Origin: Spongiivirga citrea
GTDB taxonomy: Bacteria; Bacteroidota; Bacteroidia; Flavobacteriales; Flavobacteriaceae
Length of the DNA: 64,000 nt
Direction: 5' to 3'
NCBI RefSeq assembly: GCF_010671565.1
Contig: NZ_JAABOQ010000002.1
Location: 124,001 to 188,000, forward strand
Shown here: positions 1 through 8,833 of the stretch, in pieces
Position numbering within the stretch: the stretch's first letter is position 1
Layout: each line of letters starts with the position of its first letter
Made by a program: the position numbers and the translations under genes
The notes under the pieces: model-generated
Databases searched by the model: none
What the model was told of the DNA's origin: nothing
What the model saw: only the letters and a program-made list of their open reading frames with translations

Positions 1-1206
1 ACTTACGAAGATCTTATTCCAAATGCCGATGTAGTTATCAATCTTACACCAGACAAACAACATACTAATGTGGTAAGTACAGTTATGCCTTTGATGAAAA
101 AAGGAGCGACCTTATCATATTCTCATGGTTTCAACATTGTTGAAGAAGGCATGCAGATTCGTGAAGACCTAACGGTAATCATGGTAGCGCCAAAATGTCC
201 AGGTTCAGAGGTTAGAGAAGAATATAAACGCGGATTTGGCGTACCAACTTTAATAGCAGTACACCCGGATAATGATCCGCAAGGACATGGTTTGGACCAG
301 GCAAAAGCTTATGCTGTAGCAACTGGAGGGCATCGCGCAGGAGTGCTTGAATCTTCATTTGTAGCCGAAGTAAAATCTGATTTAATGGGAGAGCAAACCA
401 TTTTATGTGGGGTGCTTCAAACGGGATCTATCTTATGTTTCGATAAGATGGTTGAACAAGGTGTTGAGCCTAGCTATGCGTCTAAATTAATCCAATACGG
501 ATGGGAAACCATTACCGAAGCGTTGAAGCACGGCGGGATAACCAATATGATGGATCGCCTATCTAATCCGGCAAAAATCAAAGCTTTTGAACTATCAGAA
601 GAGTTAAAGGACATCATGAGAACATTGTTCCAGAAGCATATGGATGATATCATGACGGGTCATTTTTCTAAAACAATGATGGAAGATTGGGCAAATGATG
701 ATAAGAACTTGCTAGGATGGAGAGCGGCAACAGGGGAAACAGCTTTCGAAAAGACAGCAGTTACTAACGATGAGATTTCAGAGCAAGAATACTTTGATCA
801 TGGTGTACTTATGGTAGCATTTGTTCGCGCTGGTGTAGAATTGGCATTTGAAACCATGACGGAAGCCGGAATCATCGAAGAATCGGCTTACTACGAATCT
901 TTGCATGAAACACCACTTATCGCCAATACAATCGCTCGTAAAAAGTTATATGAAATGAATCGAGTAATTTCTGATACTGCGGAATATGGCTGTTATTTAT
1001 TTGACCACGCAGCGAAACCCTTGTTAAGCGATTTCATGAAGAAAATCTATATAAACGTAATCGGTAAAGATTTCGTTAATGGTCAAGGTACCGGTGTTGA
1101 TAATAAACGTTTAATTGAAATAAACGATATCATAAGAAATCATCCGGTAGAGATTGTCGGCGAAGAACTTCGTGAAGCAATGACCGATATGAAGAAAATA
1201 GTGTAA
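1..1206 (+). CDS. ilvC: Ketol-acid reductoisomerase, class II (5' end cut by window)
   Basis: The reading frame is open from base 1, so the first ATG at 70 is internal and the gene starts upstream of the window. 401 residues are visible; long class II enzymes are about 490, so roughly the first 90 (most of the NADPH fold) are missing. The visible part begins in the conserved [15 protein letters not shown] segment and carries [25 protein letters not shown] and two copies of the helical KARI domain, with the metal-binding acidic residues in the GEQTILCG and [11 protein letters not shown] stretches. It converts acetolactate to dihydroxyisovalerate (and the C6 equivalent) in valine and isoleucine synthesis. 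It lies 51 bases before ilvA on the same strand, so the two are probably the end of an ilv operon whose earlier genes are outside the window. Confidence 0.97.
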   Translation, partial: TYEDLIPNADVVINLTPDKQHTNVVSTVMPLMKKGATLSYSHGFNIVEEGMQIREDLTVIMVAPKCPGSEVREEYKRGFGVPTLIAVHPDNDPQGHGLDQAKAYAVATGGHRAGVLESSFVAEVKSDLMGEQTILCGVLQTGSILCFDKMVEQGVEPSYASKLIQYGWETITEALKHGGITNMMDRLSNPAKIKAFELSEELKDIMRTLFQKHMDDIMTGHFSKTMMEDWANDDKNLLGWRAATGETAFEKTAVTNDEISEQEYFDHGVLMVAFVRAGVELAFETMTEAGIIEESAYYESLHETPLIANTIARKKLYEMNRVISDTAEYGCYLFDHAAKPLLSDFMKKIYINVIGKDFVNGQGTGVDNKRLIEINDIIRNHPVEIVGEELREAMTDMKKIV

Positions 1207-1220
1207 TAAAAGAACTTTCA

Positions 1221-1252
1221 GACCCTCTCCCTTTGAGAGAGGGCTGAGAGAG
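1221..1252. repeat. Intergenic stem-loop between ilvC and ilvA
   Basis: CCCTCTC at 1223-1229 pairs perfectly with GAGAGGG at 1237-1243 around a 7-base loop, and a second GAGAGAG follows. There is no T-run, so it is not an intrinsic terminator. The sequence resembles short dispersed palindromes common between flavobacterial genes. It may stabilise or process the ilvC-ilvA message. Confidence 0.5.
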
Positions 1253-1257
1253 AAAAC

Positions 1258-2523
1258 ATGCAAGAAACAAAAAAGACATATCTACCATTAATTTGGAATG
1301 TTCGCGAAGCGGCATTGAACTTAGCTGGAGTTGCAGAAAAAACACCTTTAAGTACAAGTGTTACCTATAGTCGTTTATATGAATCAAATGTGCTGCTAAA
1401 ACGTGAAGATTTGCAGCCCGTAAGATCCTATAAAATAAGAGGTGCTTATAATAAAATTAGTACGCTTTCAGAAAACGAAACGGCGGCAGGGGTGGTTTGT
1501 GCTAGTGCTGGCAATCATGCACAAGGTGTTGCGATGTCTTGCGAAAAACTTGGTATAAAAGGAACAATTTTCATGCCGGCTCCTACACCCAAACAAAAAA
1601 TTGACCAGACCAAAATGTTTGGAGGTTCGCATGTCGATATCGTGTTGGAAGGTGACACCTATGATGACTCATATAACGCTGCAATTAACTTCTGCAAGGA
1701 AAACGGCAGCACATTTGTGCATCCTTTTGATGATGAAAAAGTAATTGAAGGTCAGGCAACAGTAGGATTAGAGATTTTAGAACAAACATCAAAGCAAATT
1801 GATTATGTTTTTGTTGCTGTTGGTGGTGGCGGATTAGCTTCTGGTTTATGCAGTGTTTTTAAAACGCTTTCTCCAAATACCAAAATTATTGGCGTGGAAC
1901 CTGCCGGTGCTCCATCAATGAAAACATCTATTGATAACGGAGTAAACACCAAAATCTTTGAAATAGAAAAATTCGTAGATGGTGCGGCAGTACAACAAGT
2001 AGGAGACATTACCTTTAATATTTGTAAAGAGTTTCTTCATCAAATGATAACAGTGCCAGAGGGCAAGGTGTGTCAAACGATATTAGATTTGTACAATAGA
2101 GATGCCATCGTTGTAGAGCCGGCAGGAGCATTGGCACTATCAGCTCTTGATCTGTTTAAAGATGAGATTAGAGGTAAGAATATCGTTTGTATTGTTGGCG
2201 GAAGTAACAATGACATTACAAGAACAGCTGAAATAAAAGAACGCGCATTACTGCATGCTGACTTAAAGCACTATTTTATTATTCAATTCCCGCAAAGAGC
2301 AGGGGCATTGAAAGAGTTTGTTGCCGAAATTTTAGGGCCTAACGATGATATTACTCATTTTGAATACACTAAGAAGTCAAGTCGTGAAAATGGCTATGCC
2401 GTAGTTGGTATTGAACTTAAAAGTAAGTCAGATTTTGAGCCGCTAGTAAACAAGATGAAAGCAAGAAACTTTTATGGCGACTACATCAATCATAAACCAG
2501 ATTTATATCAGTTTTTAGTCTAA
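1258..2523 (+). CDS. ilvA: Threonine ammonia-lyase (threonine dehydratase)
   Basis: This PLP enzyme makes 2-oxobutanoate from threonine, the entry step of isoleucine synthesis. It has 421 residues. The PLP lysine is K59 in RSYKIRGAY, the substrate loop is SAGNHAQG near 84-90, and the phosphate-binding glycine loop is VGGGGLASG near 188-196. The last roughly 90 residues (from about HYFIIQFPQRAGALKEF) form a single ACT-like regulatory domain, which matches the shorter anabolic IlvA type rather than the 514-residue E. coli form with two such domains. The ATG at 1258 is preceded by a purine-rich stretch. Its place behind ilvC supports the biosynthetic rather than the catabolic (TdcB) assignment. 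Confidence 0.95.
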   Translation: MQETKKTYLPLIWNVREAALNLAGVAEKTPLSTSVTYSRLYESNVLLKREDLQPVRSYKIRGAYNKISTLSENETAAGVVCASAGNHAQGVAMSCEKLGIKGTIFMPAPTPKQKIDQTKMFGGSHVDIVLEGDTYDDSYNAAINFCKENGSTFVHPFDDEKVIEGQATVGLEILEQTSKQIDYVFVAVGGGGLASGLCSVFKTLSPNTKIIGVEPAGAPSMKTSIDNGVNTKIFEIEKFVDGAAVQQVGDITFNICKEFLHQMITVPEGKVCQTILDLYNRDAIVVEPAGALALSALDLFKDEIRGKNIVCIVGGSNNDITRTAEIKERALLHADLKHYFIIQFPQRAGALKEFVAEILGPNDDITHFEYTKKSSRENGYAVVGIELKSKSDFEPLVNKMKARNFYGDYINHKPDLYQFLV

Positions 2524-2620
2524 AAAATCAAAATAATTCCTTGCCTTAGAAAGGGTAGGTGCACAAAGGGCGGAGGGGTCAAAGCCCATTTTCCCCCTTT
2601 AGACAACACAACCAAAAAAA
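2524..2620. repeat. GC-rich intergenic segment ilvA-gapN
   Basis: A 97-base gap. Around 2545-2602 it contains G-rich then C-rich runs (aaagggcggagggg ... cccattttccccc) that can fold on themselves. It has the look of the flavobacterial dispersed intergenic palindromes seen elsewhere in the window. No gene or promoter box is clear. Confidence 0.3.
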
Positions 2621-4219
2621 ATGAAAACTAAAACTAATATTCCAAAAAGATTTCAATTAGATAGTCTGCTAAACCAAGACACTTATTTAGTCAACAATAA
2701 GTTGATCAAGTGGAATGGCCCGAAATCCGAAGTTTATTCTCCAATACTAACTGAAAATAGTAAGGGCGAATTGGATAAGACTTTACTAGGTACAATTCCT
2801 ACCTTGGGAGAAAAAGAGGCAATATCTGCTTTAGATGCCGCTTCAAAAGCTTACAATAAAGGACAGGGCGAGTGGCCAACAATGAAGGTAGCCGATCGTA
2901 TTAAGTGCATGGAAGTTTTTGTGGAGAAGATGAAAGCCCAGCGAGAAGAGGTGGTAAAATACCTTATTTGGGAAATATGTAAAAACACGGCTTCCGCAGA
3001 AAAAGAGTTTGATCGAACAATCGATTATATAAACGACACCATAGAAGACTACAAGCAAATGGATCGTGATAGTGCTCGCTTTGAAAAGAATAGCGGTATT
3101 CACGCTCATATTCGTCGTGGACCACTAGGTGTAGTATTGTGTTTAGGCCCTTATAACTATCCGTTAAATGAGACTTTTTGTCTTTTGATCCCAGCCTTAA
3201 TTATGGGAAATACAACGGTTTTTAAACCAGCCAAACATGGAGTTCTTTTAATCTCTCCATTACTAAAGGCTTTTAAAGAAAGTTTTCCTCCTGGCGTTGT
3301 TAATGTTTTATATGGTAGAGGTAGAGCAGTGGCTTCACCGATTATGAAAGATGGACGTGTAGATGTCTTGGCATTAATTGGCCATAGTTCATCTGCCAAC
3401 GCCCTGCAGGATTTACATCCCAAAGCAAATAGGCTACGTCTGGTACTTGGTTTAGAAGCCAAAAACCCAGCGATTGTATTGCCTGATGCCGATCTTGATC
3501 TTGCAGTTAGTGAGTGTATAGCAGGAACTTTGTCTTATAATGGACAGCGATGTACTGCTTTAAAAATTGTTTATGTACACGAGAATATCGCAGCTGAGTT
3601 TAACAAACGATATACAGAAGCGGTTGATAAATTAAAATATGGCAATCCATGGGAAGAAGGAGTAAGTCTAACACCGCTTCCTGAACCAGGAAAGGTCGAT
3701 TATATTCAAGATTTAATTCAAGATGCAAAAGACAAAGGGGCTACTGTGATTAACAATCGTGGAGGAGAAGTGATGGGGAATTTTATTTTCCCAGCAGTCT
3801 TATTTCCCGTAAATAAAGATATGAAGGTATATGAAGAAGAGCAGTTTGGGCCTGTAGTACCAATTCGAACTTTTTCAAATATTGATGAGCCTTTAGATGA
3901 TATCGCTGAGTCAAATTATGGGCAGCAAGTAAGCCTTTTTGGTAAAGAAGTGAAAACACTTGCTCCACTAATTGATACCTTAGTGAATCTCGTATGTCGA
4001 GTGAATCTAAACAGCTCTTGCCAGCGAGGTCCAGATGTATATCCTTTTACTGGACGAAAAGATTCAGCTGTGAGTACGTTGAGTGTGCATGATGCATTGC
4101 GTTCTTTTTCTATTAGAACCTTTGTAGCAAGCAAAGACAATGACTATAACAATGCCATTTTAAATGAGCTTTTAGAATGTGGCGAAAGTAATTTCGTGAG
4201 CACGGATTATATACTTTAA
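2621..4219 (+). CDS. gapN: NADP-dependent non-phosphorylating glyceraldehyde-3-phosphate dehydrogenase (ALDH superfamily)
   Basis: A 532-residue aldehyde dehydrogenase. The nucleophile motif NGQRCTALK places the catalytic cysteine at C311, and the cofactor-binding segments are [12 protein letters not shown] and [10 protein letters not shown]. The RCTALK motif and the length fit the GapN group (EC 1.2.1.9), which oxidises glyceraldehyde 3-phosphate to 3-phosphoglycerate while making NADPH and bypassing ATP formation. Odd point: the usual catalytic-glutamate motif ELGGK reads GLEAK here, with glycine at the canonical position (277) and the only nearby glutamate two residues on (E279). It lies 97 bases behind ilvA on the same strand but is not functionally linked to it, and is closed by a strong hairpin. 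The family call is firm; the substrate is inferred from family resemblance. Confidence 0.85.
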   Translation: MKTKTNIPKRFQLDSLLNQDTYLVNNKLIKWNGPKSEVYSPILTENSKGELDKTLLGTIPTLGEKEAISALDAASKAYNKGQGEWPTMKVADRIKCMEVFVEKMKAQREEVVKYLIWEICKNTASAEKEFDRTIDYINDTIEDYKQMDRDSARFEKNSGIHAHIRRGPLGVVLCLGPYNYPLNETFCLLIPALIMGNTTVFKPAKHGVLLISPLLKAFKESFPPGVVNVLYGRGRAVASPIMKDGRVDVLALIGHSSSANALQDLHPKANRLRLVLGLEAKNPAIVLPDADLDLAVSECIAGTLSYNGQRCTALKIVYVHENIAAEFNKRYTEAVDKLKYGNPWEEGVSLTPLPEPGKVDYIQDLIQDAKDKGATVINNRGGEVMGNFIFPAVLFPVNKDMKVYEEEQFGPVVPIRTFSNIDEPLDDIAESNYGQQVSLFGKEVKTLAPLIDTLVNLVCRVNLNSSCQRGPDVYPFTGRKDSAVSTLSVHDALRSFSIRTFVASKDNDYNNAILNELLECGESNFVSTDYIL

Positions 4220-4232
4220 CGAGGGTAAAAGC

Positions 4233-4277
4233 TTAAAAGGTAAAGGGATATTAAAGTTATCTCCCTTTACCTTTTAA
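4233..4277. terminator. Convergent terminator hairpin
   Basis: A perfect 16-bp inverted repeat (TTAAAAGGTAAAGGGA at 4233-4248, its complement at 4262-4277) with a 13-base loop. It lies between the ends of gapN (+) and the ARPP-1 lipoprotein gene (-), so it can serve transcription from both sides. The arms end in A- and T-rich stretches. Confidence 0.75.
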
Positions 4278-4298
4278 CCATTGCCTTTTAGCTAATTT

Positions 4299-5411
4299 TT
4301 ACCTTCTTCTTTGAGTGGAGAGAACAGTTGATTTGTTGTTTTCTTCTTTTTCTTTCTTTATATAGTTTTTGTGCACCCATTTTTTCTGGTCTATATCAAT
4401 AGAGGAGAACGTAAGGTGCCCATCTTTTGTTTCACGAATCTTTAGTTCTGTCGCTTCGTTTATCTTTTTGGTTTCGTGAGATCCTTCAGCAAGCTTTGAT
4501 TGCTCAATGAATTTCTTAACGTCTTCAATCCTAACTTTAGTAGGAATGCTATCATTTGATTCAGCAATAGCTTCCGTTACAATCGATTCAGTGATTTTTG
4601 CGGAAAGATCATTGAATAATTTCTTGTTGGTATACATGTCTACACCATAAACTTCACCATTAATGGCATATGCATAGCCAATGACATTTTCTTTTTCATT
4701 CAATCCCTTTAAAACTGAGGTATGTAATTCTTTTTTCTCTTTTTTAAGTTCATCACTTTCCAACGCTAATTGTAGACTGGTAGCAGATTTATTTTGAGTA
4801 ACATCAACTGAATTACCCGTTCTTTTGGATAGCTTGCTGCTTAATTTATGTTGTTCTTTGCTTACCTCGCTCCAAACTTTTTGCTGATTATTACTGTACT
4901 TAGCGGCTAGCTTCAATTTTTTAGAAGAAAGCATCTTGGAGTTTCCTTCAAACTTATCTGATCGCTCACCTTGCCTTGGCTTCCAGCGACCTTGTTCTAC
5001 ACAAAAGCTAGTTAGGGGAACATTTTTAGTGCGTGGAGGGATAATGACATCATTAGCTACTGTACGGTCTTGTTTTCCACCTTTTACAATATCTCCTGAG
5101 TGGATAAAAATGGCTTCATCGCTATTGTTATCAATACTTAGCTCATTAACGTTGCTAGTTTCTTTCACCTCGACTTTCTTTTCTTTCAAAGCTTTGTCCA
5201 GAGTTGTGTATTCTTTCTTTATTTCATCTTCACCTGTAATGGCGAATACTTGCAAGTTTTCCAGAGATGCAATTTCGTTTAATACATACGGGCCCATTGC
5301 GAGTTCTTTTAATTCCTTTTGATTGGGTGTTTCAGTAACCTCTTCTTTTTTTTCTTTACAAGAATTGAAGAAGAATAATGCGGCGACGATTAATAGTGAA
5401 TAGCTTTTCAT
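4299..5411 (-). CDS. ARPP-1 domain (DUF6569-like) lipoprotein
   Basis: The frame opens upstream, but the start is set at 5411 because only from there does the protein begin with a clean lipoprotein signal: MKSYSLLIVAALFFFNSC, with the lipid-modified cysteine at residue 18. The mature part (about 350 residues) has the layout I associate with the ARPP-1/DUF6569 family: ALKEKKVEVKE, a NSDEAIFIHSGDIVKGGKQDR core, PPRTKNVPLTSFCVEQGRW, then a charged helical stretch and a C-terminal domain with YAYAINGEVYGVDMY. That family is linked to stress-related contexts, but no biochemical role is established that I know of. It stands alone between two operons. The C-terminus is very Lys/Glu-rich. Family call is moderately firm; function unknown. 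Confidence 0.7.
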   Translation of the reverse strand: MKSYSLLIVAALFFFNSCKEKKEEVTETPNQKELKELAMGPYVLNEIASLENLQVFAITGEDEIKKEYTTLDKALKEKKVEVKETSNVNELSIDNNSDEAIFIHSGDIVKGGKQDRTVANDVIIPPRTKNVPLTSFCVEQGRWKPRQGERSDKFEGNSKMLSSKKLKLAAKYSNNQQKVWSEVSKEQHKLSSKLSKRTGNSVDVTQNKSATSLQLALESDELKKEKKELHTSVLKGLNEKENVIGYAYAINGEVYGVDMYTNKKLFNDLSAKITESIVTEAIAESNDSIPTKVRIEDVKKFIEQSKLAEGSHETKKINEATELKIRETKDGHLTFSSIDIDQKKWVHKNYIKKEKEENNKSTVLSTQRRR

Positions 5412-5617
5412 AATTATTAAATTTTGAGTAAACCTATACATCAAATGATTGTATTGCGACTTAGAATGAGTGAACGTTCTTTTTTAGATAGTGAACTCAG
5501 ATATTTAACTAGACACTAACAAAAGCTTAATAATTAGTGGTGTATTATTTACAGAATGCTCAATTTTTAGTCCATTTTGTGAGGTTTTCACAAAAAAATC
5601 AGAAATCTTGACTTTGA

Positions 5618-5650
5618 TTGCAGTCGAGTGAGATTTATTTTATAGGTTTG
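5618..5650 (+). promoter_or_regulatory. Candidate promoter of the arginine operon
   Basis: TTG at 5618-5620 and TAGGTTTG at 5643-5650, an exact match to the Bacteroidota TAnnTTTG box, with a 22-base spacer. It lies about 210 bases before the first gene of the arginine operon and would produce a long 5' leader that contains an arginine-rich reading frame. Confidence 0.55.
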
Positions 5651-5668
5651 AGTAGAATTCAGAAAACG

Positions 5669-5773
5669 GTGAATCTATTAATCACGACATACTACTTTTT
5701 TTTCGGTGACTTTCCAGTTGCTTTAGTACCTGTACGTCCTGTTCGCCGCCCCCGTCCGCGCCTTTGCGCGTAA
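5669..5773 (+). other. Candidate arginine-rich leader peptide region upstream of the arg operon
   Basis: The 450 bases between the ARPP-1 gene and the GNAT gene hold no ordinary gene. A GTG-started frame of 34 codons (5669-5773) begins just after the candidate promoter and ends in VPVRPVRRPRPRLCA, with five arginine codons in its last twelve residues, then TAA. Just downstream, GAAGAGGG (5784-5791) and CCTTCTTC (5797-5804) form a hairpin. CGCGCC (5757-5762) can pair either with GCGCG at 5766-5770 or with GGTGCG at 5790-5795. No T-run follows, so this is not a classical intrinsic attenuator. The segment is markedly GC-rich for this genome, and a 54-codon frame (5682-5846) also exists on the minus strand, so the coding claim is weak. 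Confidence 0.33.
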
Positions 5774-5861
5774 TTTCCTTTTTGAAGAGGGTGCGTCCTT
5801 CTTCCCCGTGAGTTTTCAAATACCATTTTAATTTAAGTTTTACCATACATAATTGCTCGCT

Positions 5862-6512
5862 ATGAAGCGCGTTCAAATTGTTGTTGCATCGAATAAGCAT
5901 TTCAATTTTGCTGAGGAAATTTGCCAAGTAATGGCAGATTCTGCCAAAGTAAGAGGGACAGGTATTGCCAAAAGATCACCTGAATATATTCACAAGAAAA
6001 TGAATAATAGTAATGCTGTCATTGCCATTTCTGAAGAAGGTAAATTCGCCGGCTTCTGCTACATCGAGGTCTGGGGACACCAAAAGTATGTTGCCAACTC
6101 TGGATTAATAGTACATCCTGATTTTAGGAATATGGGATTGGCCAGAAAGATAAAGGCTGCCATTTTCAAACTGTCTAAAAAGAAATTCCCAGACTCTAAA
6201 ATTTTCGGAATTACTACTGGATTGGCTGTAATGAAGATCAATTCGGATCTTGGCTATAAACCTGTTACATTTTCTGAGTTGACAGATGATAAAAAATTCT
6301 GGCAAGGTTGTCAAACCTGTTCTAACTATGACATTTTAAAATCAAAACAGCATAAAATGTGCCTTTGTACAGGAATGTTGTACGATCCTAAAAATGGTAA
6401 AAGCGGTAAGCGAAAATGGTTCAATACCAAAATATTGAAAAGATTAAAACAAATAAAACACACTATTCTATTAAAGAATAAAACCCAGAAACAATGGACA
6501 AAGTTGTTGTAG
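5862..6512 (+). CDS. GNAT acyltransferase heading the arg operon (candidate N-succinyl/acetylglutamate synthase)
   Basis: A 216-residue GNAT protein; ATG at 5862 is preferred to the TTG at 5853. The acyl-CoA loop is HPDFRNMGLARKI (R89-N-M-G92), after a typical beta-strand pair (FAGFCYIEVW, ANSGLIVHPD). It has an unusual cysteine set, C150-x2-C153 and C167-x-C169, in QGCQTCSNYD and KMCLCTGML, which could bind a metal or support a redox contact. It is the first gene of the arginine operon and overlaps argG by 19 bases, so translation is probably coupled. No classical ArgA or ArgJ is present here. From memory, a related Bacteroides GNAT (BT3761) was assigned as N-succinylglutamate synthase; I could not check this. 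Function inferred from family plus position. Confidence 0.75.
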   Translation: MKRVQIVVASNKHFNFAEEICQVMADSAKVRGTGIAKRSPEYIHKKMNNSNAVIAISEEGKFAGFCYIEVWGHQKYVANSGLIVHPDFRNMGLARKIKAAIFKLSKKKFPDSKIFGITTGLAVMKINSDLGYKPVTFSELTDDKKFWQGCQTCSNYDILKSKQHKMCLCTGMLYDPKNGKSGKRKWFNTKILKRLKQIKHTILLKNKTQKQWTKLL

Positions 6513-7681
6513 CATATAGCGGAGGATTGGATACCTCTTATTGTGTAAAATATTTAATCCACGAAAAGAATCTCGAGGTTCATACCATCTTGGTGAATAC
6601 CGGAGGTTTTGATAGTGAAGAGTTGATTGCTGTAAAAGAAAGAGCTCTGGAACTAGGTAGTTCACATCACGAAAACAAAGACATACTGGAGGAATTTTAC
6701 CAGAAAGCTGTGAAATATCTCATTTTTGGTAATGTATTAAAGAACAATACATACCCTTTATCGGTAAGTGCCGAACGTATTTTTCAGGCAATAGCCGTAG
6801 TAGAGTATGCCAAAAAGATTGGCGCTAAATACATTGCACATGGTAGTACAGGTGCAGGAAATGATCAAATACGATTTGATCTTATTTTTCAAACGATGGC
6901 GCCGGAGATCGAAATCATTACACCAATTCGAGATTTACAACTAAGTAGACAAGAAGAAATGGACTATTTAAAATCACATGGTGTTGATTATAGCTGGGAA
7001 AAAGCACAATATTCTGTGAATAAAGGATTATGGGGAACAAGTGTTGGTGGTAGCGAAACATTGACATCAGAAAAACCGTTGCCAGAATCTGCCTATCCAA
7101 GTCAACTACAAAAAACAGATTCACAGACGATAACACTTCATTTTGAAAAAGGACAACCTATAGGAATTGATGATTATAAAGGAAATCCAGTTGAAGTTAT
7201 TCAAAAACTTGAAGAAATTGCCAACCAATACGCCATTGGCCGAGATATTCATGTGGGCGATACGATTATCGGAATAAAAGGAAGAGTTGGTTTTGAGGCT
7301 GCTGCTGCCTTGTTGATTATTAAGGCACATCATTTATTGGAAAAACATGTGTTAAGCAAATGGCAGCAATATTGGAAAGAACAACTGGCTAATTGGTATG
7401 GAATGCTCTTGCATGAAGCCAATTATTTGGATCCCGTAATGCGAAATATAGAGTCTTTTTTAGATGATTCTCAAAAGCAAGTAACTGGCAAAGTGTTCAT
7501 CACTTTAAAACCTTATCATTTCACTTTGGACGGAATTAAATCCGATCACGATTTAATGAAAAGCGATTTCGGACAGTATGGTGAAATGAATAAAGCCTGG
7601 ACAGCAGATGATGCCAAAGGATTCATTAAGCTGTATGGCAATGCCAATAAAATTTATCATAACGTAAATAAAGAAGCATGA
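6494..7681 (+). CDS. argG: Argininosuccinate synthase
   Basis: The enzyme condenses citrulline with aspartate using ATP. It has 395 residues, the normal length. The PP-loop ATP motif AYSGGLDTS is at residues 7-15, followed by HGSTGAGNDQIRF and the aspartate/citrulline-binding WGTSVGG segment. The start codon lies inside the end of the GNAT gene (19-base overlap), and its TGA overlaps the argC ATG (ATGA), so this part of the operon is tightly coupled. Confidence 0.97.
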   Translation: MDKVVVAYSGGLDTSYCVKYLIHEKNLEVHTILVNTGGFDSEELIAVKERALELGSSHHENKDILEEFYQKAVKYLIFGNVLKNNTYPLSVSAERIFQAIAVVEYAKKIGAKYIAHGSTGAGNDQIRFDLIFQTMAPEIEIITPIRDLQLSRQEEMDYLKSHGVDYSWEKAQYSVNKGLWGTSVGGSETLTSEKPLPESAYPSQLQKTDSQTITLHFEKGQPIGIDDYKGNPVEVIQKLEEIANQYAIGRDIHVGDTIIGIKGRVGFEAAAALLIIKAHHLLEKHVLSKWQQYWKEQLANWYGMLLHEANYLDPVMRNIESFLDDSQKQVTGKVFITLKPYHFTLDGIKSDHDLMKSDFGQYGEMNKAWTADDAKGFIKLYGNANKIYHNVNKEA

Positions 7682-8655
7682 TTAAAGCAGGAATTATAGG
7701 AGGATCAGGTTATACTGCTGGCGAACTACTTAGAATTTTGGTTTTTCACCCGAATGTGGAAATTGACTTTGTATATAGTACCACGAAAGATAATGAAGCA
7801 GTTAGTAACATTCATGCTGACCTTTTAGGGAATACTGATATAAGCTTTACAAATAAAATCAATCCCGATGTGGATGTTTTATTTCTATGCCTTGGTCATG
7901 GTACATCAAAGTCTTTTTTGTCTGAAAATATGTTTTCAAATGAAACTAAGATTATTGATCTGAGCAACGATTTCAGATTGAAGGCAGATGAGATATTTCA
8001 AAATAAGAAATTTGTATATGGCCTACCAGAGTTGAATAAAAATGAGATAATAAATGCGAATTACATCGCAAATCCGGGATGTTTCGCTACGGCCATTCAA
8101 TTAGGGTTACTTCCATTAGCAAGTAAGAACTTATTGCAAAGTGATGTTCATATAAATGCAACTACGGGAAGCACGGGTGCCGGCGTTAAGCCAGGAGGTA
8201 CAACCCATTTTAGCTGGAGAGATAACAACTTTTCGAGCTACAAAGTATTTAATCATCAACATTTAGGAGAGATTAATGAATCACTAGAACAGTTACAAGA
8301 TGATTTTAATGCTGAATTGGTTTTTATTCCGAATCGAGGCAATTTTAGCAAGGGGATTTATGCGAGCATGTACACTGAATCCGATTTAGAATTGGAGGAA
8401 ATTCAACAGCTTTACAAGGATTATTACAGGGATCATCCATTTGTTTTCATTTCTGAAAAGGCAATCAGTCTAAAACAGGTTGTTAATACAAACAAATGCA
8501 TTTTACACATAGAAAAACACGGAAAAAGAATATTCATAACCTCGATCATCGATAATTTGGTAAAAGGAGCAAGCGGTCAGGCTATTCAGAATATGAATTT
8601 AATTTTTGGCCTAGAAGAAACAACAGGATTACTATTGAAAGCTTCGGCGTTTTAA
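7678..8655 (+). CDS. argC: N-acyl-gamma-glutamyl-phosphate reductase
   Basis: NADPH-dependent reduction of the acylglutamyl phosphate to the semialdehyde. 325 residues. N-terminal Rossmann motif GIIGGSGYTAGEL; catalytic cysteine C135 in NPGCFATAIQLG; the conserved HxG/H region HQHLGEINE follows. The short length (325, against about 345) is usual for Bacteroidota. It overlaps argG by 4 bases. In this operon the acyl group is probably succinyl rather than acetyl (see argF'). Confidence 0.95.
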   Translation: MIKAGIIGGSGYTAGELLRILVFHPNVEIDFVYSTTKDNEAVSNIHADLLGNTDISFTNKINPDVDVLFLCLGHGTSKSFLSENMFSNETKIIDLSNDFRLKADEIFQNKKFVYGLPELNKNEIINANYIANPGCFATAIQLGLLPLASKNLLQSDVHINATTGSTGAGVKPGGTTHFSWRDNNFSSYKVFNHQHLGEINESLEQLQDDFNAELVFIPNRGNFSKGIYASMYTESDLELEEIQQLYKDYYRDHPFVFISEKAISLKQVVNTNKCILHIEKHGKRIFITSIIDNLVKGASGQAIQNMNLIFGLEETTGLLLKASAF

Positions 8656-8833
8656 GAGTAAGAGAAAAGAACAAAGAACAAAGAGAAAAGAATAAAGAGG
8701 AATAATACAAACGATGTCAGTTCGAGTGATTTTGATTGACGATAGGAAAATAAAAATAGTATCGAGAACCTTGAGAAGTTAGAATCTATAATACTTGCTC
8801 AAAACTCGACTTTCTTGGCTCAAAAAACATAAA
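8656..8833. repeat. Intergenic segment with flavobacterial repeat, argC-proC
   Basis: A 178-base gap inside an otherwise tight operon. It begins with a purine-only tract of AAAGAACAAAGA units (about 8656-8702). At 8715-8770 it carries a repeat of the form TGTCAGTTCGAGTG ... TATCGAGAACC, which I recognise as a dispersed flavobacterial intergenic element. No promoter box was found. Confidence 0.5.

Noticed and set aside
4936-5322. A 128-codon plus-strand frame
   Set aside because: Antisense to the ARPP-1 lipoprotein gene, whose frame has a signal peptide and family motifs.
5682-5927. An 81-codon minus-strand frame upstream of the arg operon
   Set aside because: Its first part is antisense to the GNAT gene, and the rest coincides with the GC-rich leader region; no family resemblance. 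Kept only as a caveat to the leader hypothesis.
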